Shown: one piece after another, positions 35,177 to 42,277 of the stretch
Numbering within the stretch: position 1 is the first letter of the stretch
Layout of the letters: the number at the start of each line of letters is the position of its first letter
From: Clostridium sp. CAG:568
GTDB lineage: Bacteria > Bacillota_I > Bacilli_A > RFN20 > CAG-288
Length of the DNA stretch: 64,000 nucleotides
Reading direction: 5' to 3'
Assembly (NCBI GenBank): GCA_000434395.1
Contig: FR878777.1
Span: 41,931-105,930 of the forward strand
The notes under the pieces: model-generated
What the model saw: the letters and a program-made list of their open reading frames with translations, nothing else
What the model was told of the DNA's origin: nothing
Database searches by the model: none
Program-made: the position numbers and the translations under genes

Positions 35177-36670
35177 ATGCAGAAGATTGAAAAGAAGACT
35201 AAGATTTTTGCCACGATTGGTCCGTCTAGCGACAATCATGACATGATGAAAGCTTTGTTTGAAGCTGGTATGAACGTTATCCGTCTTAACTTCTCTCACG
35301 GAGATCATGAGGAACAACGTAATAAGATTGTCATTGCTCAACAAATTGAGAAAGAAGAGAACCAACTCATCGGTGTTGATCTCGACACTAAGGGACCTGA
35401 AATTCGTACTGGACGTTTCGTTGGAAAGCATGTCGTTGTCAAGAAGGGCGACAAAATCGTTCTCGAGATGGGATGTGAAGATGCTAACGGAAACGATAAG
35501 CTCGGTGGAAAGCAAGATGATGGAACCATCTTGATGGGAATCACCTACACAGGACTTATTCACGACGTCAACAACGGCCACCACGTCCGTATGGATGATG
35601 GAAAGCTCGATATGGTCGTCACTGGTAAGGATGAGGCCAAAGGTGTGATTTACTGCGAAGCTACCACAAATGATGATATAAAGGATGAGCGTGGAGTTAA
35701 CTGCCCTGACACTCATTTGTCAATGCCTTATGTCTCCGAACAAGATAGAAAGGACTTGATCTTTGGATGTGAGCAACACGTCAACTACTGCTCTGCTTCA
35801 TTCGTTCGTGATAAGCAAGATATCGATGATATCCGCAAGATTTTCAACGAAAATGGTGGAAAGCAAATCAGGATTATTTCTAAGGTCGAGAATACTGAAG
35901 CTATCAGAAACATCGATGATGTAATCAAGTATTCTGATGGATTGATGGTCGCCCGTGGTGATATGGGTGTTCAAATTCCTGCCGAGGATGTACCTGTCGT
36001 ACAAATGCGTATGATCAAAGGTGCTAGAAAGCTTGGTAAGCCTATCGTCGTCGCAACACAAATGCTCGATTCAATGATGCACTCACCCTTCCCAACAAGA
36101 GCTGAGGTTTCCGATGTCGCTAATGCTGTTTTGTCCGGAGCTGACGCAGTCATGCTTTCTGGAGAATCCGCAAACGGAGATTATCCTTTGGAATCTGTCA
36201 CCATGCAAGCCAAGATTTGTGCTCGTATGGAAAAAGAGCTCGACTATGAGAAGTTGGCCAAAGAAGGATTTGCAATGTCTCGTCGCCAAGAAGCCGATGC
36301 TATGGCAAATGCTGTAGTCAACGCTGCTTACTTGACCGAAAGCAAACTTATCGTTTGCTTCTCAAAGTATCTTGAATCAGCAAAGAGACTTTCACATTGC
36401 CGTCCTGTCTGCCCTGTTTTGTTTGAGACTTCTAATCATGATGCAGCTTATGATTCAATCCTCTACTGGGGTGTCTATCCTGCATTGGTCGAGAAGGTTC
36501 CTTCATCCTTGAAGGAAATGGAAGCTGAAGCTGTCGCTCTTGCTAAGCGTTATGGAATTCCTGCTGGAAGCAATGGAATTCCTGCTGGAAGCAACATTAT
36601 TGTCACTGGCTCTGATCCTGTAAACAGCAAAGATACTAACTTCATGAAGATTGTCACTTTGGAGAAGTAG
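35177..36670 (+). CDS. pyk: Pyruvate kinase
   Basis: 497 residues. KTKIFATIGPSS at the N-terminus, the active-site stretch ISKVENTEAIRNIDDVI, and MVARGDMGVQIP. Makes ATP and pyruvate from phosphoenolpyruvate. The C-terminal domain contains GIPAGSN twice in a row, encoded by two nearly identical 21 bp units (36554-36574 and 36575-36595). The extra phosphohistidine domain of Bacillus Pyk is absent. Placed directly behind pfkA. Confidence 0.95.
   Translation: MQKIEKKTKIFATIGPSSDNHDMMKALFEAGMNVIRLNFSHGDHEEQRNKIVIAQQIEKEENQLIGVDLDTKGPEIRTGRFVGKHVVVKKGDKIVLEMGCEDANGNDKLGGKQDDGTILMGITYTGLIHDVNNGHHVRMDDGKLDMVVTGKDEAKGVIYCEATTNDDIKDERGVNCPDTHLSMPYVSEQDRKDLIFGCEQHVNYCSASFVRDKQDIDDIRKIFNENGGKQIRIISKVENTEAIRNIDDVIKYSDGLMVARGDMGVQIPAEDVPVVQMRMIKGARKLGKPIVVATQMLDSMMHSPFPTRAEVSDVANAVLSGADAVMLSGESANGDYPLESVTMQAKICARMEKELDYEKLAKEGFAMSRRQEADAMANAVVNAAYLTESKLIVCFSKYLESAKRLSHCRPVCPVLFETSNHDAAYDSILYWGVYPALVEKVPSSLKEMEAEAVALAKRYGIPAGSNGIPAGSNIIVTGSDPVNSKDTNFMKIVTLEK
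36554..36595 (+). repeat. 21 bp in-frame tandem duplication in pyk
   Basis: Two adjacent 21 bp units that differ only in their last base (T versus C) encode GIPAGSN twice near the C-terminal end of pyruvate kinase, just before NIIVTGSDPV. Confidence 0.95.
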
Positions 36671-36678
36671 TTTAGTCT

Positions 36679-37608
36679 ATGAGCAACGAGATGATAAAGC
36701 CATCGGTAACTTTGGCCATTGATTTGGGTGCTACCAACCTTCGTGTCGGTCTTGTAAAGATTGACGAGAAGGGAATGCCTTTTGTGGTTGATGTTATTAG
36801 AGATAGTTCGGCTAAGGACAATCCTACCGTTCTCTATCACGAAATTACCACAATGATCGACCAAATTATCCATCGTAATCCTACAATCAAGTTCACCCAT
36901 ATCGGTGTCTCGTTGTGTGGATTGGTTGAGAATGGTCGTACAGCAACAAAACTTCCTAACCTTCATATCGAACATTTCGAATTAGCTGATTGGTTAGAAA
37001 GAGATTATCCTGGTGTAAAGGTTCTCTGTGCAAATGATGCAAATTGTGCAGCACTTTCCGAAGCAATTTTCGGTTCCGCTAGCGATGTAAACGATTCATA
37101 CTACATCACTGTTTCTTCTGGAATTGGTGGTGGATATGTCTATCAAAAACAGTTGATCAACACAACTCTTGAGATTGGACATTGTGTACGTGAATTTGAA
37201 GGAAAGCTCGTGGAACAGGAACAATATCTTTCTGGAAATGGTTTAGCAAGACTTGCCGCATATAATGGTTTAGAAAATATGAAGGCAGCCGATATATTCA
37301 ACGCTGTCAGAGAATCCAAGCGTAATAACACTCCTTTGGAGCCAAAGATCAAGAAGACCTATGAAGATTGGTACAAAGGATTAGGATTGTTGATTGCTAA
37401 TCTTCAGCTCGAGTTCAATCTCGATAAGATTGTCTTGGCTGGTGGAGTTATGAAATCAAGCGACGTATTCATGGATGACCTCTTCCATGTCGCATCAGCA
37501 TTTGCAGCAAACTATCCTTTGAAACCTATCCGTTTCGTCTTGGCAAAGTTCGATCAAGATTCCGGATTAGTTGGTGCAGCTACTGTCGGCTTCTCTATAA
37601 AAGACTAA
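36679..37608 (+). CDS. glcK: ROK-family sugar kinase, probable glucokinase
   Basis: 309 residues. N-terminal phosphate loop AIDLGATNLRVGLV, catalytic Asp in CANDANCAALSE, ROK signature region SSGIGGGYVY. The EIGH motif (165-168) is followed by CVREFEGKLVEQEQYLSGN, so the zinc-binding CxCGxxGCxE of most ROK kinases is missing. Third gene of the pfkA-pyk cluster, 8 nt behind pyk, which supports a role in glucose phosphorylation. A different hexose substrate cannot be excluded. Confidence 0.82.
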   Translation: MSNEMIKPSVTLAIDLGATNLRVGLVKIDEKGMPFVVDVIRDSSAKDNPTVLYHEITTMIDQIIHRNPTIKFTHIGVSLCGLVENGRTATKLPNLHIEHFELADWLERDYPGVKVLCANDANCAALSEAIFGSASDVNDSYYITVSSGIGGGYVYQKQLINTTLEIGHCVREFEGKLVEQEQYLSGNGLARLAAYNGLENMKAADIFNAVRESKRNNTPLEPKIKKTYEDWYKGLGLLIANLQLEFNLDKIVLAGGVMKSSDVFMDDLFHVASAFAANYPLKPIRFVLAKFDQDSGLVGAATVGFSIKD

Positions 37609-37622
37609 GTTTAATCCAAATG

Positions 37623-37652
37623 AACACCTCTGCTCAGCAGAGGTGTTTTTAT
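37623..37652 (+). terminator. Terminator of the glycolytic cluster
   Basis: Eleven-pair stem AACACCTCTGC/GCAGAGGTGTT with a TCA loop (37623-37647), then TTT and a T-rich run. Confidence 0.9.
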
Positions 37653-37699
37653 TTTTCATAATAAAAACGCTTTGTTTAATTACAAAAAGCTATATAAAA

Positions 37700-37728
37700 C
37701 TGCCATTCCATATAAAAGTGTTTATAAT
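37700..37728 (+). promoter_or_regulatory. Promoter of thrS
   Basis: Consensus -10 TATAAT (37723-37728), 17 nt spacer, and a -35-like CTGCCA (37700-37705, 4 of 6). The leader is about 25 nt, too short for a T-box. Confidence 0.65.
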
Positions 37729-37759
37729 ATTTAAGCATTAAAAAGGAGATACTTTTTTT

Positions 37760-39697
37760 ATGAAATTAACTTTACCTGACGGAAGCGTTAAGGAATTTAA
37801 AGATGGAATGACACCTTTGGAGATTGCTACTGAATTAGCACCTTCATTAGGAAAAAAGATTATATGTGCTAAGGTTGATGACAACCTTTATGATAAATCT
37901 AAGCCTTTAAGCAAGGATTGTCATTTTAAGATTATAACTGAGAAAGACGCTGAAGCTTTTGAAGTGTTAAATCATTCTTGTGCACATTTGATGGCTCAAG
38001 CTTTAAGCCATCTTTATCCTGGAATTCAATTCGGATACGGTCCTGCTCTTCCTGAAGGATTCTATTATGATGTCAAATCACCCAAGCCCATCACTGAGAA
38101 GGATTTCCCCGCAATCGAAGCTGAGATGCATAAAATTGCTAAGGAAGCTTTGCCTATCGTAAGAAGAGAAATCTCGCCTGAAGAAGCAGAAGAGATCTTC
38201 ACGGACCAGAAGTTCAAGACTATACATATCGATGAAGTTGAAGATAGAGATCACTGCGTCTCAATTTATAGCCAAGGCGATTTCACTGATCTTTGCCGTG
38301 GTCCTCATATGCCAAATACTTCATTTTTGAAGAATTTCAAGTTGTTGTCCTTAGCCGGATGCTATTGGAAAGGTGATAAGAACAACGAGCAATTGACAAG
38401 AATCTATGGTTGCTGTTTCTTCTCTTCTAAAGAACTCGAAGATTACATCAAGATAAGAAAAGAAAGAGCTGAATCCGATCATAGAAAGATTGGTAAGGAA
38501 ATGGGACTCTTCCTTCTTTCTGAATACGGACCTGGTATGCCTTTCTGGCTCAACAATGGTTGGGCTATGAAACGTGCTTTAGAGGATTGGCTACTTAAGA
38601 TCTTAAGAAAGCACAACTATCAAATGGTCCAAACCCCGCAAGTCTTATCGAGAAAGCTTTGGGAGATATCAGGTCACTGGGATCATTACAAAGAAAATAT
38701 GTTTACAACCTCCATCGAAGGACAGGATTATGCCGTAAAGCCTATGAACTGCCCTGGTGCAATTCAAGTCTATAACAATTCAGTCCACTCTTATCGTGAT
38801 TTGCCTGTGCGTATCGGTGAATATGGTTTGGATCATCGTGCTGAAGCATCGGGTTCATTGAACGGTTTGCTTCGTGTTCGTTGTTTCACACAGGATGATT
38901 CACACATCTTCTTAACACTTGATCAACTCGAGGATGAAGTAAACGATTTGCTTTCAATCTACAAGGAAGTCTACACTACTTTCGGTCTCCCTTATTCTAT
39001 TGAATTGTCGACAATGCCTGATGACCACATAGGAACTGTCGAACAATGGCAAACTGCAGAAGCACAATTAAGAAAGGTCATGGATGACAATCACATTCCT
39101 TATGATGTAAATCCTGGTGATGGTGCTTTCTATGGACCTAAGCTCGATTTCAAAGTCTTAGATTCAATGCGTCGTCAATGGCAATGTGGAACAATTCAAT
39201 TGGATATGCAATTACCTGGAAGATTCGGCTGCTATTATGTCGACAAGAACGGAAATCACCAAACACCTGTAATGATACATAGAGCCGTTCTTGGAACATT
39301 CGATCGTTTCATCGGTGTCATAACTGAGCATTTCAAAGGAAACTTCCCAACTTGGTTTGCACCTGTTCAAGTAGAGTTGCTACCAGTCTTTGGTCAAGAT
39401 CAGGCTCAAGTCGACTTAGCTAATAAATTAAGAAATAAGATGATCGATTTAGGTTATAGAAGCGAAATCGACGCTAGAGACGAATCAATTGGTTACAGAA
39501 TCCGTGAAACACAAACTAAGAAGATTCCTTATTCTGTAGTCATAGGAAAGAACGAAGTCGCAAATAACCAAGTCACTTACCGTGTTCGTGGTTCATCTTT
39601 GACCAAGACAGTTTCTATCGATGAGTTCTTCGATATCTTGAGAAATGATTGTGAAAACCATTTGATCAAACCTCTTCCAATCGAAGAAAACAAATAA
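37760..39697 (+). CDS. thrS: Threonyl-tRNA synthetase
   Basis: 645 residues. N-terminal TGS domain, editing (SAD) domain with HSCAHLMAQA (zinc-type HxxxH), class II catalytic core with NCPGAIQVYNNS and GLLRVRCFTQDDSHIF, and a C-terminal anticodon-binding domain. Starts after AAGGAG with its own promoter. Monocistronic, closed by a terminator. No T-box leader, unlike Bacillus thrS. Confidence 0.96.
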   Translation: MKLTLPDGSVKEFKDGMTPLEIATELAPSLGKKIICAKVDDNLYDKSKPLSKDCHFKIITEKDAEAFEVLNHSCAHLMAQALSHLYPGIQFGYGPALPEGFYYDVKSPKPITEKDFPAIEAEMHKIAKEALPIVRREISPEEAEEIFTDQKFKTIHIDEVEDRDHCVSIYSQGDFTDLCRGPHMPNTSFLKNFKLLSLAGCYWKGDKNNEQLTRIYGCCFFSSKELEDYIKIRKERAESDHRKIGKEMGLFLLSEYGPGMPFWLNNGWAMKRALEDWLLKILRKHNYQMVQTPQVLSRKLWEISGHWDHYKENMFTTSIEGQDYAVKPMNCPGAIQVYNNSVHSYRDLPVRIGEYGLDHRAEASGSLNGLLRVRCFTQDDSHIFLTLDQLEDEVNDLLSIYKEVYTTFGLPYSIELSTMPDDHIGTVEQWQTAEAQLRKVMDDNHIPYDVNPGDGAFYGPKLDFKVLDSMRRQWQCGTIQLDMQLPGRFGCYYVDKNGNHQTPVMIHRAVLGTFDRFIGVITEHFKGNFPTWFAPVQVELLPVFGQDQAQVDLANKLRNKMIDLGYRSEIDARDESIGYRIRETQTKKIPYSVVIGKNEVANNQVTYRVRGSSLTKTVSIDEFFDILRNDCENHLIKPLPIEENK

Positions 39698-39718
39698 ATT
39701 AAATAAATTAAATTTTAT

Positions 39719-39750
39719 AAAGGGTGGGCAGTGCTCATCCTTTTTTTTAT
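39719..39750 (+). terminator. Terminator of thrS
   Basis: Stem AAAGGGTGGGC/GCTCATCCTTT with two G-T pairs and an AGT loop (39719-39743), followed by a run of T. Confidence 0.85.
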
Positions 39751-39767
39751 ATAAAATTTTTTATATA

Positions 39768-39792
39768 TATAAAAAAACGGCTTTAAGCCGTT
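39768..39792 (-). terminator. Terminator of the mraZ-rsmH cluster
   Basis: On the minus strand AACGGCTT/AAGCCGTT is followed by seven or more T (39776-39792 stem). It lies about 50 nt behind the small membrane protein gene. Confidence 0.85.
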
Positions 39793-39841
39793 CTTTGTAA
39801 AGGAATATTCTGAAACTTGTAGGAATTAATTAACAATTTAA

Positions 39842-40072
39842 CTATCTAAAGATCAAGATGGTGTCATCGTCTTGATCATTGACAGGGTTTGGTGCGTTGA
39901 CGATCTTAGCACCAGATACAGTGTCAGAATGATTAATAGTAAGGCAAGCAGTAACTATTCCAGCGATAACAGCCGCAGGCACTACGAAAAGTGATACTAA
40001 AGCTATGATTTTTTTAACTTTTTTGGTGTTATTCTTTTTATAAGTCTTTTCAATACGATTCTTTTTAACCAT
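39842..40072 (-). CDS. Small single-span membrane protein in the FtsL position
   Basis: 76 residues. A basic N-terminus (about 1-22, lysine/asparagine-rich), one membrane helix (about 23-46, IIALVSLFVVPAAVIAGIVTAC), then a ~30-residue acidic outer tail. It lies 2 nt behind rsmH, where ftsL stands in most dcw clusters, with an AGGAGG ribosome binding site. FtsL proteins have a periplasmic coiled coil of 50 or more residues, which is missing here. FtsL identity is therefore only suggested by position. Confidence 0.55.
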   Translation of the reverse strand: MVKKNRIEKTYKKNNTKKVKKIIALVSLFVVPAAVIAGIVTACLTINHSDTVSGAKIVNAPNPVNDQDDDTILIFR

Positions 40073-40074
40073 AA

Positions 40075-41064
40075 TCAGTACCTCCTTTCTATTACTCTCA
40101 TCTTGGCACTTTCACTTCTAGGATTGAATTCAAGTTCATATTTGTCAGGAAGAATAGGTTTCTTTGTAAGAATCTCGTATGGGCATTTTTCATCTTCTGT
40201 TGGAATAGGCAAGAAACGATTAAATGTCTTCTTCGGTGCATATTTCATAAAGATGTTCTTAGCAATTTCATCTTCTTCACTGTTGAAGGTAATAATTGCA
40301 AGTCTACCCATTGGATTTAGGAATTCTACAGCTTGGCTCAATCCATTGATCAATTCATTCTTTTCGTCATTCACTTCATAACGTAGAGCCATGAAAGTTT
40401 GTTTCGCTGGATGTCCTTTCTTTCTAAGAATTCTTTCAGGAAGAGCTTTTTTAATGATATCGACCAATTCAAATGTTGTCTCGATTGGTTTCTTAGCTCT
40501 TTCTTCAACTATTTTTCTTGCTATCGGACCAGCGAACTTCTCTCCACCATATTCGAATAGTATTCTCTTCAATTCATCAGCCGAATAAGTATTAACTACT
40601 TCTCTAGCTGTCAACTTTTGTGTGTTGTCCATTCTCATATCTAGAGGTGCATCATATCGATAAGAGAACCCTCTTTCAGGATCATCAAATTGAGGTGATG
40701 ATACACCGATATCCATAAGAATGAAATCAGCACCACGCAATCCATATTCTTTCAAAGTAGGAATTGCTTGGGAGAATTTCGAATGAAATAACTTGTGGGA
40801 CTGGCTGTAGTGAGACAACTTTTGTTCCGAATATGATAGAGCAGCAGGATCTCTATCAAATCCATATAAAGAAGCTGTATTATCTACCATCTCCAAAATA
40901 TTTGAAGAATGTCCTGCTCTACCTATAGTCATATCTACAATGACCATATTTGGAATATCAGTCCTGACAAACGACAATACTTCCGTCAAAAGTACTGGGA
41001 TATGAATGTTATACTCAGTTACTTGTTCTGCGGCACTTGTTTTAGAGCGTTCTGAGCTAGACAT
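40075..41064 (-). CDS. rsmH: 16S rRNA (cytosine-1402-N4)-methyltransferase
   Basis: 329 residues. N-terminus HIPVLLTEVLSF, SAM-binding VDMTIGRAGHSSNIL, FDRDPAA, and the family motif DIGVSSPQFDDPERGFSYR. Modifies C1402 in the decoding centre. The first codons overlap the end of mraZ by about 46 nt in another frame; a GGGGAGG stretch about 10 nt upstream supports this start. The mraZ-rsmH order is standard for the dcw cluster. Confidence 0.94.
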   Translation of the reverse strand: MSSSERSKTSAAEQVTEYNIHIPVLLTEVLSFVRTDIPNMVIVDMTIGRAGHSSNILEMVDNTASLYGFDRDPAALSYSEQKLSHYSQSHKLFHSKFSQAIPTLKEYGLRGADFILMDIGVSSPQFDDPERGFSYRYDAPLDMRMDNTQKLTAREVVNTYSADELKRILFEYGGEKFAGPIARKIVEERAKKPIETTFELVDIIKKALPERILRKKGHPAKQTFMALRYEVNDEKNELINGLSQAVEFLNPMGRLAIITFNSEEDEIAKNIFMKYAPKKTFNRFLPIPTEDEKCPYEILTKKPILPDKYELEFNPRSESAKMRVIERRY

Positions 41065-41462
41065 GAGTAATCATCCTCCCCTTTCTTCTCAAGTTCATTG
41101 AACTTATCTGTATCCCATAATTCAATGTGAGTCATTCTACCAACAAATGTGACACTTTTAGAGATTCCAGCTTTGTTTAACAATGGCTTTGATAACTGAA
41201 TTCGGCCGTGGGAATCAATCTCAATTTGATTTGACTGAGAGAAGAAGATACGTTTCAACTGACGGTTGTTGGCATCAAAATCGCTGAGTTGTTCATATTG
41301 TTCAGCCATCTTCATGTAAGCATCTTGTGGATAAAGTTCGATGTTTCCATCAAAGCCGATTGTAGCAAAGACGATAGAGTCAGTAAAAGCACCTCTGTCT
41401 TTATTAGGCAAAGTAATGCGGCCTTTATCGTCTAAGTTATGAACCGACAATCCTAGGAACAT
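41019..41462 (-). CDS. mraZ: Transcriptional regulator MraZ
   Basis: About 147 residues from the ATG at 41462, supported by a GGAGG just upstream; a longer frame from 41483 would include it. Two AbrB-like DNA-binding repeats are visible: HNLDDKGRITLPNKDR and IEIDSHGRIQLSKPLL. Binds direct repeats ahead of its own operon and represses or modulates division genes. First gene of the short mraZ-rsmH-membrane-protein unit. Confidence 0.94.
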   Translation of the reverse strand: MFLGLSVHNLDDKGRITLPNKDRGAFTDSIVFATIGFDGNIELYPQDAYMKMAEQYEQLSDFDANNRQLKRIFFSQSNQIEIDSHGRIQLSKPLLNKAGISKSVTFVGRMTHIELWDTDKFNELEKKGEDDYSCLAQNALKQVPQNK

Positions 41463-41489
41463 CGCCAATCCACCTCCCCACACGCCCTA

Positions 41490-41523
41490 ATTCTACCATT
41501 TTTGAACACTTTTTCACACATTG
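41490..41523 (-). promoter_or_regulatory. mraZ promoter with 10-nt-phased repeats
   Basis: On the minus strand a -10-like TAGAAT (41490-41495) lies behind GTG-containing units repeated every 10 nt (AATGTGTGAA, AAAGTGTTCA, AAAATGGTAG). This resembles the AAAGTG-type repeats bound by MraZ in Mollicutes, so it is a candidate autoregulatory site. Confidence 0.45.
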
Positions 41524-41610
41524 TTTATTTTTCTTTCCTTTTTGCATTGACTTTTAAAGGCTAAAGCGCTAAAAATCTTAATATATTAGGTTTTTTACTT
41601 ATTTTTAATA

Positions 41611-41717
41611 GTGGGTGATTAGTGGGAAAATTTTAAGAAAGAAATAAAAAAAGCGAGGTTTTTCCTCGCTATAAACTTAATTTGATCGTTTTTCCCTTTT
41701 TAGTGGGTAAAAGTGGG
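41611..41717 (+). promoter_or_regulatory. Two pairs of GTGGG direct repeats
   Basis: GTGGG at 41611 and 41622 (11 nt apart) and at 41703 and 41713 (10 nt apart), both on the plus strand upstream of mraZ. MraZ boxes in several phyla are TGGG-type repeats with a 10 nt period. The orientation is opposite to mraZ transcription, which weakens the case. Confidence 0.3.
41645..41670 (-). terminator. Terminator of the pheS-pheT-DUF177 unit
   Basis: On the minus strand AGCGAGG/CCTCGCT with a 5 nt loop (41652-41670), followed by seven T. Confidence 0.9.
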
Positions 41718-41723
41718 GAGAAA

Positions 41724-42266
41724 TCATTTCAAGTTTTTGAATGGGTTGTCTTGTTTATTCTCAGTTAAATTTTTATAGTCTTTCTCAAATTCATCCTCAC
41801 TATAAACGACATATCCATCTCCCTCGACTTTTGTCAAAGGAACAGTGGAATAAACAGGAGGAATGGCATCATAGAACAGAGCCAAAAGAGTAGGCTTCAA
41901 ATCGTATCTTCCATCTGAATCAGGCAAGATATCAGCCATTTCTGGATCACTAGATAAAGACAATTCACAATTTTCATCGATTGGATAATTCTTCAAAGTA
42001 AAATCGTGATCGTCCAATAAAGTAACTTCACCTTTCATAGTGATCTCGACCAACAGGAAATCAGCCATTGGCTTTACCATAGCTACAACTTCTAAGCAAC
42101 CGTTTTCTCCAAATCCTCTAACGCTGGGGCGGGGAGAACATTCTTCTTCGGTAGGCTTAAATGGGAAGTATTCCGTCTCATTATCACCTGTTCTCAACAA
42201 TCTAGGATCGATATATAATCCATCAGACAATTTATGTCTAATCACATTTTTTTCTTTATTATTCAT
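41724..42266 (-). CDS. YceD/DUF177-like protein
   Basis: 180 residues. The central and C-terminal pattern fits DUF177: an acidic, strand-rich middle, then YDLKPTLLALFYDAIPPVYS and the end DNPFKNLK, like the family's final NPFxxL. DUF177 proteins are linked to 23S rRNA accumulation and usually precede rpmF (L32). rpmF is not found downstream here; the gene follows pheT and ends in a terminator. I am only moderately sure of the family. Confidence 0.55.
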   Translation of the reverse strand: MNNKEKNVIRHKLSDGLYIDPRLLRTGDNETEYFPFKPTEEECSPRPSVRGFGENGCLEVVAMVKPMADFLLVEITMKGEVTLLDDHDFTLKNYPIDENCELSLSSDPEMADILPDSDGRYDLKPTLLALFYDAIPPVYSTVPLTKVEGDGYVVYSEDEFEKDYKNLTENKQDNPFKNLK

Positions 42267-42277
42267 TAATAATTCTC

